64,000 bases of DNA, taken from assembly GCA_001414485.1 (NCBI GenBank), contig LLEY01000001.1:372001-436000 (forward strand), written 5' to 3'. The notes under the pieces were generated by a model. It was given only the letters and a program-made list of their open reading frames with translations, searched no databases and was not told where the DNA came from. Position numbers and translations under genes: made by a program. Positions 23,124-36,213 of the stretch are shown here, piece after piece (within the stretch, counting starts at the first letter, position 1; each line of letters opens with the position of its first letter). This DNA comes from Calycina herbarum (taxonomy: Eukaryota; Ascomycota; Leotiomycetes; Helotiales; Pezizellaceae).

Positions 23124-26100
23124 TTTTGCGGTTTGTGGTGATAAAGAGTTGAATTTAAAGAATGGATGTTTGGAAGTTTGGTTATGAGACCGAAGGATGT
23201 GTTGTTCTGGTGTGGAAGTCGCGAAGAGTGAAGAGTGTGAGTGTGTGTGGATGATGGAAAGAGTTGTTTGAAGGTAGGTGTTCTCCAATCCTTTATACAA
23301 TTTCTTCTCCCTCTATTTTGCATTTGACAATTGCGAGCCCACAATAGAACTCAAGAAGGATTTGGAAGAATTACGAATGGGTTTACGTTGAGATTGAAGC
23401 CATCCAAGTAGCTGAGCCATAATCACTCTTATTTTGGTGCAAGAATCCTGGGCTTTGCTCTGCGTCCGTCCGTCCCTCTATTGTCATGGAAATTCTAGGG
23501 CAATTACATTCGTTCTCCGAGATAATCCGAAAGAATTTCAACTGAAATCCTAGATTGTTCTAAATGTTCTTGGAGAAAATGCTTTCGCACTTTACTTGCA
23601 AAAAACGGGTGTACCCAGAGGAAAGCCCTTCTCTCTTACTTTGTGATGAAATTCTTGGGCTCCTAATCATAACGTATAGAGTTTGACTACAACAGTTTCA
23701 ATTGAAGATGATCTTAAGCGTCACCGGCAACGTAATGAAAAAGGCGAAGCGACATCGAGGACCTGGTTCTCAAGTGATATTTGGGTTTCTTCTCAATCTA
23801 TCGGTCAGTTTTACGAGAATGAGCTCATAATAGATTCGGAGAGCGCCTGGGTCCGTTTCTATTACGTTGAACACGAGTGGATTCAAGTTTAAACCCTCTT
23901 CAATACGCCAAACGTTCGTGGACTTTGACCGCACTACATAAGTGAGAAATTTAGGAGAGAGCTAGGGATCTCTCATAAACATGGCTACCAAAAAGCCTAT
24001 TGTTCTATCAACACCATAATATTTTATGATTTCTACTCTTAAGAAAATTATGCATTAATTAACACTACAGAAGAAGAGCTGTGATACCCAAAATTTAATA
24101 CCTCAATTCACATTCCTAAACTCTGTAGGTACTGCCTAAGCTGAACTACAGATAAAAGCTACGCATTCTGTACCCAGATTCAGAGCTCTGCAACGAATAG
24201 AATACTCGTAATCGTAAGATGTAATGCAGGATCTTTCCCCCCCCCCCCCTTTTAGTACTAGTTTTTGGTGTTCTCCGCAATCCGATCCAATGATGTAGAT
24301 CAATCTGTAAGCCCTGAGCTTCCTAGGTTTCAACTGCACCGTAAACAAGGAACAAGTAGAATTGAGTCATACGCGCAAGAGGTGTATTCCTTTTGCCCGT
24401 TGAGTACTGTGCTCGGTACTAAAAAAAAAGAGAACTAGGTACAAAATCATTTCTCGAGCATAGTCGTGAGCCACACTTGATCTACCATCGCTTAGCATAT
24501 TCTACTGCAGTTGCTATTCTCACTGTAACCAATTAATCAGTTCAAATTATGGCAATACCAAGTCAAAGTTGACACACGTTGATTTACATAATATTGCATG
24601 CAAAGTGTAAATTTTGATACTGCTACATTAAACAAAATCCTCACAAGACGCCACAAAAGCAATGAGGCCCTTTACGTATCTCGGAACTTGCTACCCTATG
24701 GGGTGATGGACGAAGAAGCTCTCAAAATTCGAAGCCCGCAACGTTATGTATGATTTTTGTGATCAAGTCAGAGGCCCGCCCCGAAATAAATGGATGTAAG
24801 CTGTGGCCAACAACCATGAAGTTTCAAGGTTTCAACGCCCCGATAATTTGACCTAGGGGGTGGGAATTTCGCTTAGCCCCTTTTAAATAAAACCATCAGC
24901 CAAGTGCGGAACTTGATGATTTACGAGATTGTCGCTAGGAAGGCACCTTGATACTTTTGAATTTACTGGCTACAAAATCACCACCACACTGTGGTCATGC
25001 GATCAACGCTCATAACACACGTACTTTACATGAAGTTGACGGTAAACAGTTTTCCCAAGGCGTTAGGTCCTTTTCCCTCCGAGAATAAGTGCTCACAATT
25101 TGAATTAACCGTTCACCAAGCATGTTTGAATCCCAAGTAAGTATCAATTATTATTGGTCTTTCACAAGGGAGCTTCGTTATTCTACTAATCTTTTCGCAG
25201 AAATTCATCCAAATAAGTGGAAAATAATCCGAGACGTATGGCAAAACACAACTGAATGTGACTCAGCTCGTCCACTTGGACCACTCCTACGAGCATGAGC
25301 GAGCACTCAAGGTGTAATAAATCCTAGGGTACAATGAAGTCGCAAAATAGGCAACGAAGTGCAGAGCATTTGACCTGAAGGAAATTACGTTTTACATTAA
25401 GATTCTTAGCCATCGTTCTTCGTGCATCTGAGTAAAGCGAAGTTCTTCTAGTAGGGCTCGAACAACTGGATATCTTGCAAAACCGTTCGAAGTTCTTTAA
25501 TTCTCGTTGTTCTGCATCTTAGCATAATTAATTCTATCACTTTTAGTATTTTCTAATTACCGGATGGGCGCAGAAAGATGATCGAGACTCTTACATATCT
25601 TGATCAAGAAAAGATGAAAAGAGGTCAAAAGTCGTTTCACCTAAAAGTTAGGCAAGGAAAATGAAAGTAATACTTGGCCGCAAAGTTACTACTTGTTTAC
25701 GAGAGCTGGAGATCGATTGGTTCCCGAAACGGGAACTGCGATGCATGCCATTTCCTGTACCTACAATGATACACCATGCTGTACTTGTACGAGGTACATA
25801 GTCTAGGTGCCTTGACCGGAACCCTTTTTCATTGAAGGAGAGGAACGAGATGTCCTTGTCCAAATTTTGGAGTTTCTTCTTGGGCTTTTTTTGAGGGTTC
25901 ATTTCAAAATTACGAGAGTTTGATGCACTCTAGGCAGAACAGAGGTCACATCAGTTCCTGGGGGATTTCATTATCGTCACTCTATCTAATTCCAGCTGTA
26001 CAAGTTTCATAAAGGTATGAATGGGATGTTAGTCGCAGGGGTAGAGCAGGTATATAAGAGGTCCTTTGTATTCTTCCCTCGTGGCCTTCTTCCCTTCTTA

Positions 26101-27227
26101 CTTTTAAAATTTAAATTTTAGATCTTTTTACTTTTTCTTTCTCTTATCAACTTTCACTTTCAAGGCATTTCGAAACTCAATTTACTTGTCCTTGCTTCTC
26201 ATCCCCTGTGACCCACCACCTGGCGACGGGACTCGCTTATTCCCCTTACTATTTTCCAATTAACTGACTCAGACTAGAGTCAGCTATAGTTTATGAGCTG
26301 ATTTGTTTACAGAAATATTGCGACAGTAAGTCTGAATTGTAGTTCAACTCCCACCAGTCAGGTGACGAAGGGTTGTCACATGATTCACCGTGAAAAGAAA
26401 CTCAATGTTGGCTCAGTTATTGGTTCTATTTTAACGAAGGGCTTGGACGACAATATGATGAACTGTTCTTTTTTAGCTCGAACGAACGATATGGATACTT
26501 TTTAAGGCGAAGTTTTATGGGTTCGCTGTTGAGATGCGGGCCAGTATCATTCAGGATTCACGAAAGCCCTTCTTCAAACTATTGCATGGATTATTCATCG
26601 TGAGACAAAACACAATTTTCTATAAGCTTACTTTTCTTTAAAGGGTGGCAGGTTCTTGAGATTCCAATGTACCAAGACTTTTCAAATTCGTCTTATTGGA
26701 GAGTATCTACCTACAAACAGTTATGCTTCCTTCATCGTCGTACACAAGTAAGATGGTTGAATGAAATCCCGCCCGCAGTTCGTATGCGCTCACTGTGCGC
26801 TGGTCACCCGCTCATTCCCCATGAATCCTTCATACTCGCTAAGCACTCCTATCAATTGACCCTAGCATTTCAGCTTGTGTAGAAGCTTATGACTCCATCA
26901 CCACAATCTTTATAGTTGATGGGGCTGTGTCAAGGGCCCCGTAAGCTGATTTCGCACCACAACCCAATAATCATCTCTCGCTAACGACAAGAAAACCACA
27001 TCTGCATTCCGTAGGAGCTGAGAAGTCTTGGCGCGACGTTCCTGCAGCCTTACCATGAAACGGACGCTGTATTTGACAGCTGTGCCTTTTTCGGGCTGAG
27101 GTAAACACCATGCGTATTCCCATACTTAAAGTCTGGATGCGCAGCCTCCTCCGATTTTGACACTTGATCGCCAAATTTCTCCATCTTCAAAACTCTAAAT
27201 TTTCTTTTCGTCAACACCAATAGGAAA
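23124..27227. other. Long gene-poor interval
   Basis: About 4.1 kb without a supported gene. It is AT-richer than the flanks, with only short frames. A run of C lies near 24,239. I searched for spliced fragments of known families and found none. The block at 26,000-26,200 has a T/C-rich leader-like appearance and could belong to a non-coding transcript or a very short gene. Confidence 0.4.
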
Positions 27228-27841
27228 ATGGTGTATCTCAGTAATGCGGCCGAATCTCCTTGGCGGAAGTTGTATCTTGTTTTGCTTTGGGTTTTTCAGT
27301 TGGCGCTCTTGCCACCATATATCATAATTATCGGCCTTCTTGTTGGAATTGCTCGGAGTGGGGATTTTGGAATTGCTCCGTATGTACCTTCCTTCTCCAG
27401 AATCCAGATACCACTAACAAACAATCAAAGATTGAACGTCTTCAATGTTGTTATAGAAGTCGCCGCATTATTACTGATATGTCTCGAAATGACCATGTAC
27501 AGCTATAGCGAACTACAACCACGAACTTTCCTCATCTTCAACGTTGTCAAACTGTTATTCGGAGTTATTTCCTCTGGTATTGGGTTTTATGGAGTTGCTA
27601 CTTTTGATAAAAGTGGTTCGGGGCTGTTTACTTGGGTGTATCTTTTGGCTGCTACTATCCTTTCAGTGTTGATATGGTAAGTTTCTATGGAAGAATGAAT
27701 AGGGAGGGTAATTTACTAACTGCTTAAAGTGTCTCGCTTTTCGCTTCTCTCATGTACTCGATAATCGTGTCCCGCCGTTCGAACAAGAAGATGAAGGGGT
27801 TGGTGTCGAGATATGAGACATCGAGGCCATACGGGGGTTAG
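27228..27841 (+). CDS. Four-helix integral membrane protein, unknown function
   Basis: Exons 27228-27676 and 27730-27841 give 186 residues; the intron has a GTAAGT donor and a TACTAAC branch site. Four hydrophobic segments are visible: about 17-43 (LVLLWVFQLALLPPYIIII), 71-91 (VFNVVIEVAALLLICLEMTMY), 101-123 (FLIFNVVKLLFGVISSGIGF) and 133-162 (WVYLLAATILSVLICVSLF). The tail is basic (SRRSNKKMKG). This four-span layout resembles MARVEL-type membrane proteins, but I see no motif that settles it. Confidence 0.65.
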
Positions 27842-28630
27842 GATGTTGATTGATTGAGAGGAAGTCGTGAAAATACTGTTCAAAACATACATTGCAGGAG
27901 TTTGGGAGTTTCTTGGGTCACAAATATAGGAGTTCAGCGGGACGGGATACAGTTAGGTTGGACAAAATTGTATCATAAATCAACGTGGATACCATGGGAG
28001 TTGGGCGGCATAGTCATTCCGGAAATTTCGGTGATGAACCATGTTTTGTTGCGTTTGTTGCAATGATTTTGATCAAGAGTTCTTAAAGCACCAAATTTTT
28101 CGATATCCATTCACGAAGAAACGAGCTGACGAGTTTCTATTAAAGGACTGGGGCTCCTTATTCATGTCGAGTATTTCTAACATGATTTTTAAAAAAAAAA
28201 TCCTTTTCTACACCCTCAATGTTTCATGCATGTCAAGTTCTTCATACTCATGTTCTCTCACACTTTGTGTGTTTCGCCAAGCCTAATGAACTGGAAATTG
28301 AAGTGTTGGTTGGGGTAGGTATGTTGGACCAACATTTCTTTGTCACGGGATGGTTGATCTCAAAGAGCCCCCAGGGTTTAAGCAGTCGGTTACTGTCCCT
28401 CAAATCTTCGTTGGGTATTGCTATTTTTCTTTGGAAAGGAGTTACGATGGTCAGCTATTTGGTATTTGGGTAAAATGATATTTGATACAACTTTTCAAAT
28501 GTGTTGTGACAAAGTAGTCATAATGCTAGAGAATTCATGAAATGGATAATTAATTCGAAGCCCGGAACTTCAAATTCTCTGCACCGCATTTGTTTTTATT
28601 TTAGCCTCAAAGTAACGTATCAAACAACTT
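27842..28630. other. Intergenic, no gene seen
   Basis: AT-rich flank with only short frames (27,854-28,066 and 28,219-28,473), neither recognisable. Confidence 0.35.
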
Positions 28631-28633
28631 TAG

Positions 28634-29185
28634 AAAAAGGCGAAGCATAATCAAAAGCCTGTTTCCTCAAACACCGATGCCTCCAAAGATGAAAAAACGA
28701 AACGCGGGTCTTCAGGACATAAAAGCAGGAGTTCAAAACCAGAAGCAGATTCTGTGGATACTTCCAAAGATGCAAAATCCAAATACGGGTCTTCATGACA
28801 TGAAGAAAAGAATGCACACTGCCCAAGGCCAAAACCAGGACCAAGTCCCGAGGATATTTTAAACGCCAGAACAATGATTCCAGGTTATGCAGTAGAGCAA
28901 AATGGTAAGCGCTTCGACTATCCAGAAATCAATGATACAAACCCACATGTCTACCAACACCAGCCCTTTGGCCATAGAGTACATTTACCGGGGCTTATCC
29001 AGAAACCGGACCATATCCAGATCATCATGAGCCTACACGGGGGCTTGAAAATGAACCGAGAGTCGAAACTGGCACCGAACGTCACTATTCGAAAGAGAAG
29101 GATAAGAAGGAAGGACCTAAAGAGAAACCCAAGGACAATCCAGAACACCACCCCAAATCAAAACATGAAGAATAGTATATTTCAA
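28634..29185 (+). pseudogene. Decayed gene for a charged, repeat-containing protein
   Basis: Starting after CTTTAG (a possible acceptor), the frame reads KKAKHNQKPVSSNTDASKDE, then a repeat pair SKDEKTKRGSSGH and SKDAKSKYGSS, with an in-frame TGA at 28796-28798 directly after the second copy. The same frame then continues to AMIPGYAVEQ-like sequence at 28874. A GTAAGC donor lies at 28905; a possible acceptor at 29001-29002 leads to an acidic-basic tail ending HHPKSKHEE and a stop. Coding character is suggested by the repeat pair and by charge bias, not by homology. I interpret it as a degraded or partly sequenced gene; no ATG was found for it. Confidence 0.3.
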
Positions 29186-30068
29186 TATGTACGATCATGT
29201 ATTTCTTCGGAGACCTTGAAGGAGCGAGATCTCCAGATGATAGCGCCGGAAGAGATCCCCGAACCAGAGAGGACCTAACGTACACAATAGAGGACCCGAA
29301 TTGGGAAGGATCATTTTGGTGGGGGAAAAAAGCAGAAACGAGCAACAAATCGATTTCCTTCTGTACATTAAAAACCTAACAGAATATATACCAGAGTTCT
29401 TCTATTAGGATCAAATTATCAACAGGCCGACCGAAACCAACGAACTACCAACATCTACTCTGAGTACCATGCTATTGAAAGAGAAGACAAAGGCACAGCA
29501 TAATTGCAATAGGTGATGTGTATAATTACGGAGGAAAGGAGTCAGAGCGACAGACGTTGCCTATTTCCATTTATAACCCAAGAAACATAGACCAGGCAAC
29601 TTTTATGGGGGGTGATACAAAGCCTCACATCCCCAAGAGAGTGACAAATTTCGGGGGCTTTTCGCATTTGGAGGCAGAAGGACTTGTGATTCCACTTAGG
29701 AGGAAGTTGGTACTATCTCCATTGTGTAACAGTTATTAGAATAGAGACTACTTCATCAACGCAGGCAAGTCTTGGTGTGAATTACCTGCAGTCAAAGTTG
29801 TTATCATTATCCTATTCGCCTGTGGCTTGCACATTGCCATAGAAAAGCCCTGGCGAGGCTACATCAGCCTCGCAGCAAGCTCTTTGTTAAACCAGGTCTC
29901 GCCACCGACTCTCCTCCACTCAAATACACCAGACTTCCACAACAAAATCAAACAAAGAGATCGCCACAACACTCACCACCTCTCCACAATCCAACATCCC
30001 AACCTTACATCATCCATATCTCTTCAACAAACATCATCTACTACACCCTTTCAACGACCCTACCAAGA
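29186..30068. other. Intergenic upstream of the duplicated-motif orphan gene
   Basis: No supported gene. The last 150 bases are C/A-rich with little G, like a fungal 5' leader, and run into the ATG at 30,069. Confidence 0.35.
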
Positions 30069-31256
30069 ATGTCAACCCCGCCTCGAGACCGAGAAACAAC
30101 CCTCCCAATCCGTCCACGAGAAGACCTAGAGCCAACGAGATTTCCATCCCAACGACTAAAAGAGACACCAGAAGAATTTTGCGAGTCCGTGGCTGCAAGT
30201 TTACCACCCAAGTTGTGGGAATGGTTACCCTCAGATGCATATGAAGGTGTGGGTCATCGACCAGACGACACTTACTCATCCCAAAGACGAGATAGAGTAA
30301 GTACCCAGGGGATGGAACTCCCTAGTCCAGAAGCAGGCGAGAGATCAGAAGTGTATGTGGGACGTGTGCTAGCAAGCCTGCCCTCGGAATTGCGAGAGTT
30401 GTTACCTCCAGATGATCAGGATGGTCCAAGTCAACGACCAGACGAATTCTCGACCCCAGGCACATCGACTCCAGGTACATCGACTCCAGGCACAACAACT
30501 CCGGGTCAATCGACACCAGGTTCATTGACCCCACGTTCTTCAACACCAGACCCATCAACACCAGGTTATACCCCAGGTCAATTAGTTCTGGGTCCATCGA
30601 CACCCGATACCTCCTTAGTCCTTTGTCACAACTCATTACCGGCAGGCGATGCAGAATACGAACAATATCAAATCTACCGAGCCCGCCTGTACAACACACT
30701 AAATTCCATCATCGCAGACCAACCAGGATACTGTTCTCGCGCTTACGCCATGACACAAAAATATGGCCCCGACTGCTTTTCCGGTCGACTACCACCCCAG
30801 ACAGAAGTAGAGTTCAGAGATAGGGAGTTTGACAAGTACAACGAGGCTGCGTTGAATTGGCTGCGCCAAGAGGAGGTGAGAGAGCTCAAGAAGTGGGAAG
30901 AGGAACGACAGCAGATGTTCTCAAGGCCAAAAAAAGAAGACAACTCTGAGCCACTTGAGGATTTACGAAACCTCCTAAAAGAGGCATACCAGGCAGAGCA
31001 GGTTCCGGGAACGACCCCAACATATCTATTTGAAGAATTTCCGTCGCTCGACGGGAATGAGGATGAGGGGGGGAGCATGATATTCCCCGGGACAGAGGAG
31101 GAGAGATGGAACTTCATCTGCCAGCAACCCTTCGAGAACGTCAAGGGCAGTGAGGGCAGCAAAAGCGACGGAGATGTGAGTGGTTTGAGGAGGTGGAGAA
31201 ACCCAAGAGACACCAAAGGACAAGAACTAGATGACATTCCTTTTTCTGATTTTTGA
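30069..31256 (+). CDS. Orphan protein with internal duplication and TPG repeats
   Basis: A single 395-residue frame with ATG in AAGAATGTC context. Residues about 37-69 and 96-129 are a diverged duplication: VAASLPPKLWEWLPSDAYEG against VLASLPSELRELLPPDDQDG, each followed by RPDD or RPDE. Next comes a low-complexity array of TPG units (STPGTSTPGTTTPG and variants) at about 132-180. The C-terminal half is acidic and helical, with LRQEEVRELKKWEEERQQMF. There is no signal peptide or membrane segment. I do not recognise a family. The array is a likely place for length variation between strains. Confidence 0.6.
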   Translation: MSTPPRDRETTLPIRPREDLEPTRFPSQRLKETPEEFCESVAASLPPKLWEWLPSDAYEGVGHRPDDTYSSQRRDRVSTQGMELPSPEAGERSEVYVGRVLASLPSELRELLPPDDQDGPSQRPDEFSTPGTSTPGTSTPGTTTPGQSTPGSLTPRSSTPDPSTPGYTPGQLVLGPSTPDTSLVLCHNSLPAGDAEYEQYQIYRARLYNTLNSIIADQPGYCSRAYAMTQKYGPDCFSGRLPPQTEVEFRDREFDKYNEAALNWLRQEEVRELKKWEEERQQMFSRPKKEDNSEPLEDLRNLLKEAYQAEQVPGTTPTYLFEEFPSLDGNEDEGGSMIFPGTEEERWNFICQQPFENVKGSEGSKSDGDVSGLRRWRNPRDTKGQELDDIPFSDF

Positions 31257-34200
31257 ATTCCAAAAATCAAGGTATCTCGTCCAACTCAGGATACAGATTT
31301 CGGATTTTTTTTCTCGTACAAGGAAGGATGTGACAGGCAAGGAATTGGTTTCCTGGCTAGATTGTAAATAGACACAACACCAACAAAAATGATACCCCCA
31401 ACAAATAATAAATATCAAGAAAACAAAATTATGACATAAAACTGAAATCAAAATGTGAAAGTAGTCAAGACAAGTAAACACCTCGCTACCAGACTAATGA
31501 TAGCGTAGCAAGAAAATAAAATCTCCTTCGGCTCGCCCTGCATCGTTGGCAAAACCTGTTGGTTGTCACAGTCCAGACCCCCAACCAAGCAAGGAGCCCC
31601 CAATCGTCAGACGATAGGAAGAGCCGTAAGCGCTGGCAGGGCTGAGGTCGTCTTGGTAAAAGTACCAGTACGAGCAAACAAACAAATCTTGAAACACTTC
31701 GTAAAAGCACAGGAAGTTTAATTCTCGTCCCCGTCCTCGCACTCGCACTCACGACCTTTCCCCCAAGAGTTGAAGAAGTTTCAGGCCTCATTTTTACTCC
31801 CTTTTGACCTCTTCGCATTTTCTCGCACTCGCACAAAAAATCCGGAACGCCAGCGATTGGATGTCAAATCAGCACCGAACCGGGATTATAAAATGGGCAC
31901 AGGTGCGGGCGATCGACGATTCGGCCAGGATCTTCGATGAACCGCACCACAAACTCACAAACTCCAATCAAAAAAATCCGAATCGCCCTTTTGAGTAATC
32001 TCCGGGAATTTATGAAGAAGAAAAAACTCGGATTCCGAAATACGGTCATTCGGTCAACGCGGTGATTGGCCACACACGTCTTCGGAGCCGGAGAGATGAG
32101 AGATGAACGCAAATCCGGTGCAAATCCGGTGCAAATCCGTGAACGATGAAAGAAGCTCGGCCGTTATGCATATTTTATGCACGGCAGTGAAAAGAAAACG
32201 GATCCCACGCCTCTGATGTCTATAAGTGCCGCAAAGCGGTGAACTGAAAACAGCTGTGGTGCCCTGTGGCTGGTGAAGGCTGAAAATTTCGACCGTAGCA
32301 ATTTTGTTTGCGGCGAAGTGGGGAGAGGAAATTAACAAAATCAAAAGGGAATTTTCAGAGGGGGAATTTGTGAAAATTTGCGGAAGATGATTTGTCAAAT
32401 GTGAAAGTATCAGATGAGAGTCTGCAGGGCAGGATCGGGAATTTGATGCTCGCGTGATTGTTGATGCAGCGGGTATGGGAGATGCAGGTGTTGTGCCGTT
32501 GGTGATAAGGATTGGAATTTGAGGTTTCATTGCCGATAAGAGCTTTGCATTTGGGGACTGACTTCAGGTTCTAGTGAGGGGAAGATGTCAGGTGAGGATT
32601 GTATGATCGAATTCAGAAAGTGCTTTTGATCATTTGGATCCGTATCAACATTGTAGGGTAGTATTTGACAATTACTGTACTCGTAGGCTAGTCTTGAGCT
32701 AAAGGCACCCAAGCAACCTTATTCTCATCGCATCGCCTCCAGCGTCACTTGACAAGATTAGAGAGATAAGAAAAGTCCAAGATGTTCTGACATCAGAGGC
32801 GCGACTGCGACTTGCAATACTTTGAGTCGAGTCGTTTGGAATTGATTGGGGGTGTGTCACTCGAGCATTCGGTGGCGAGTTGGACTTTGCGGTCAACCAG
32901 CATTGAATTGCCCCAATTGCCATCCCCTCATAACTTCTCCATCTTTTTGATAGAGAAATCTCATCCCAATGGGGGCAGAAAAGAAAGCGCAATGGCAGGA
33001 TTTGGAGTCGTCATGAAGGCGGAATCGGCTGAAACGAATACGCGGCAGGCAGTTCTTCAGTGTTTCAAAGGCAGCCCGACTTTGATATCGATTTGGCTGA
33101 GACTCAGATGCGGATTTCCTTTTCTCCACAAACCCCCGACCGCAGTTACGCAGCCACCATCGTCTTTCTCCAGGCAAGATACTCCTGTGCGCGTGTATTC
33201 GGTATCGCATTGAAACTCTGGGTGCGAAAATAGCCTCATCGAGTGCTTTATTCGAGGTATCTCCGTACCAGCATCTGTGACGGTGGGATATGCAGTCTCT
33301 ATTGCTACCGTACTCGTACATCTCGCCAACGCCCAACCACCCCTCTCAGGTCACTCTCCTCGACCAATCTGGCATTGCAGATGCGATGCGATGCGCTGAA
33401 AAGGGAATATAAGAGGGGAAGAGGCGCTTGTGGTGTGACGACGTGGTTCTGGTTCAGCAACGGGCATGATGCCATGATGAATTGTCGCACCTTGGGTTCG
33501 GAGATTTATGCCAACAATTGTTGGTGTGTTGTTGGTGGGAACTCGTCTGATCTCAATTGGTACAGAACTGCTGGTGTACCTTTCTAAAATGACGGATGCG
33601 TTCGTTTGATAGCTGCTTGTTGCACCAATTTCTTGGGGGTCGTCACTGCGTTCGAATTGGAATTAGGTTGTTTGTTGCTGGCTGGCTGGCTGTACTCGGT
33701 ACTGTACGTAAGTCCAAGATATTGTATCTTGTCAAATCCTCCCCAAGAGGAGGCGTGAGAATCTCGAGGGCTCAATTGCTGCGTCTAAGTACGCGTATCG
33801 GGCGAGTCGGTTGCGCTGCTTATGCGAAGGCAGACAATTGTGACTGTTGCTGTCAGCCACCGGATATCGGACATCTCACGGAATTTCAAGATGGAATTTT
33901 GCTTCGCGGATCGACCGGAGTTTGTGACAACCACACGATGCCAAATTCAAGCATGTGAGGCTGATTTGGAGCATCGGATTGGCTTGAACCCTCTCTCCGC
34001 CGTGTCGCGGTGTAACAGTGCAGACTGCTGCTGCTACTGCTGCTGCACGCGGTGAGTAATAGACTATGCCCAATTCGTGCTCTATGGATGACATGACATA
34101 TTTGCAACTATTCAGACTTTTCCTCCTCGTCTTCTTGTTGTTGATGGCATTGAATAGGTGTCTACTTTACTTGTAACTGCAAAATAGGAAAGGTCATCGC

Positions 34201-34777
34201 AATTTCCCTGTGCAGCCGATCGACTTCCGTCACTTCGCTTTTCGCTCTCGCCTCGCTTGGGGCCGCTTCCATAAGCAGGAGAGCCAAGCCAGCCCAAAAA
34301 CGTCCAAGCGCTGTGCTGTCCCTGCTGTCCCTGCTCGGTGGGTCTTGCTGTGGCTTGAGGCTTGGCAGTCCAGTCCCCTTTTACCAGTGGGCAGAGCTTT
34401 AGCACTCAAGAAGACCGCGCTTTCCGTCAGTCTGAGTGTCTCTCATTGATTCTGATTCCTTTACTCCCAAGGTTCGAGCTCGACCAACATCCTCACCCTC
34501 ACCCTCACCCTCAACCTCTCCCTCACCCTCTCCCTCACCTCCTCCAACTGCACATTGTCAATCCTCTATTGTGCTCCGGACCGCCGACCAATATCCAATT
34601 TCATGTAGCATCTGCATCCGCATCCGCATCCGCATCGACTTTCCCGCCACTCCGTTTTAATAGCATCCATTCGCATCCGCTTGCGAACCATCTCCATATC
34701 GTCAACATCACCACCCGTTTGTTTGCTGTGGTTGAAACGTGGGATCTCCTCGTCCGCAAAGGACCATTTCCGCCATC
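31257..34777. other. Long gene-poor interval upstream of aur1
   Basis: 3.5 kb with no supported gene. Short frames occur on both strands without recognisable content. Near the right end are CACCCT/CTCCCT tandem repeats (about 34,490-34,545) and a GCATCC hexanucleotide run (about 34,605-34,640), probably in the aur1 leader. Confidence 0.4.
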
Positions 34778-36213
34778 ATGCCCGAGTCGAATAACTACTA
34801 TGCCCCCAGCGCGGGCTCGCCGACCTTCATGAAGACGAAGCTACCATTTTCCTTGTCGATACCGAATCCGCTGCCTCGCCGGCTACGACGACGCATACGC
34901 TCCCAGTTCCGCGCGGCGATATCTCCGGCCTCGAACATCGCAGGCCTCGAAACCTCTTTCAATCCAGCAGACACGATAAAAGCGTTAAAGGCACACAGGT
35001 GGTCGGTTTACGATGGTCAATATTTACTGCTCATTATCCTGGCCATTTTCTCCTTGTCCATAAGCCAGGCACCTGGCCCAATAATGAAGACGGCTGCAGC
35101 ATCTGCACTCATGCTCGCTCTACTCATGCCAATAACTCGACAATTTTTCCTGCCGGCACTCCCAATTTTATCTTGGGTGTTCCTCTTCTTTAACGCTCGG
35201 TAAGTCACTTTTCAATAGATCCCGCGCCTTTGCGGTAGCGATCAGCGGCCGTTATTACGCAGATCTCGAGGTCAAAGATCTTCAATGCTAACAATTTATC
35301 CCTTAGATTTATTCCTGCAGAGTACCGCCCACACATTTGGGTCAAGGTTTTACCGGCTCTCGAAAACATATTATACGGAGCCAATTTAAGCAACATCCTC
35401 TCTGCACACCAAAATGCGGTACTGGATGTGCTAGCTTGGTTACCTTACGGAATTTTACATTTTGGTGGTCCATTTGTTTGGGCTGCTCTCATGTTCCTCT
35501 TTGCTCCTCCGGGAACAATCAACGTTTATGGTCGAACATTTGGATATCTCAATATCGTTGGTGTCATGATTCAGTTGATTTTCCCATGCTCCGCCCCGTG
35601 GTACGAAAACATGTACGGCCTTGCACCCGCCAATTACTCCATGGAGGGATCCCCAGCCGGTCTCGCTCGCATCGACAAGCTATTCGGCATTGATATGTAC
35701 ACCACGAATTTTACTGCGTCGCCGTTGGTGTTTGGAGCTTTCCCTTCACTCCACTCTGGAAATGCCGTGTTGGAGGCATTGTTCATGAGCCACTGCTTCC
35801 CCAAGTTACGCCCGTTGGTTATTGGTTACGCAATGTGGATGTGGTGGGCAACCATGTACTTGTCTCACCACTATGCTGTTGATTTGGTAGCAGGTGGGTT
35901 CCTTGCCGCAATTGCTTTTTACATTGCCAAAACAAATTTTCTGCCAAGAATTCAAGATGACAAGTTCTTCCGATGGGATTATGATTACGTCGAGGTTGGC
36001 GATGCACCAAGTGCTGGTGGATACGAATATGGCTTGACAATCCTCGACAACGATTTCCACAACGATAGCAGCGACGAGTGGACTGTTGGATCCTCATCCT
36101 CAGTTTCCTCCGGATCAAGAAGTCCAGTAGATGAGACCGGATCATCGTGGGAGGGCGAAACATTAGCGTCTCAAGTCTCGGACAGTGAACTTAGTGAAGT
36201 CGTTGTCCGGTGA
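34778..36213 (+). CDS. aur1: Inositol phosphorylceramide synthase catalytic subunit
   Basis: Exons 34778-35199 and 35307-36213 give 442 residues; the donor is GTAAGT and the acceptor TTAG. The start is ATG in GCCATCATGCCC; an upstream GTG in the same frame is not a likely start. The protein has several transmembrane helices and the PAP2-like catalytic motifs of Aur1: FGAFPSLHSGNAV (near residue 287) and SHHYAVDLVAGG (near residue 325), carrying the two histidines and the aspartate of the active site. The segment YGLAPANYSMEGSPAGLARI is also typical. The enzyme transfers phosphoinositol from phosphatidylinositol to ceramide in the Golgi, and is the target of aureobasidin A in yeast. The acidic serine-rich C-terminus is variable in fungi. 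Yeast Aur1 has 401 residues, so length is normal. Confidence 0.95.

Noticed and set aside
33596..33958. Frames of about 120 residues in the aur1 upstream interval
   Set aside because: Frames exist on both strands at similar length, without motif, codon pattern or splice support.
34739..34777. Upstream start for aur1
   Set aside because: The codon is GTG. The ATG at 34778 has a better context and gives a normal length.
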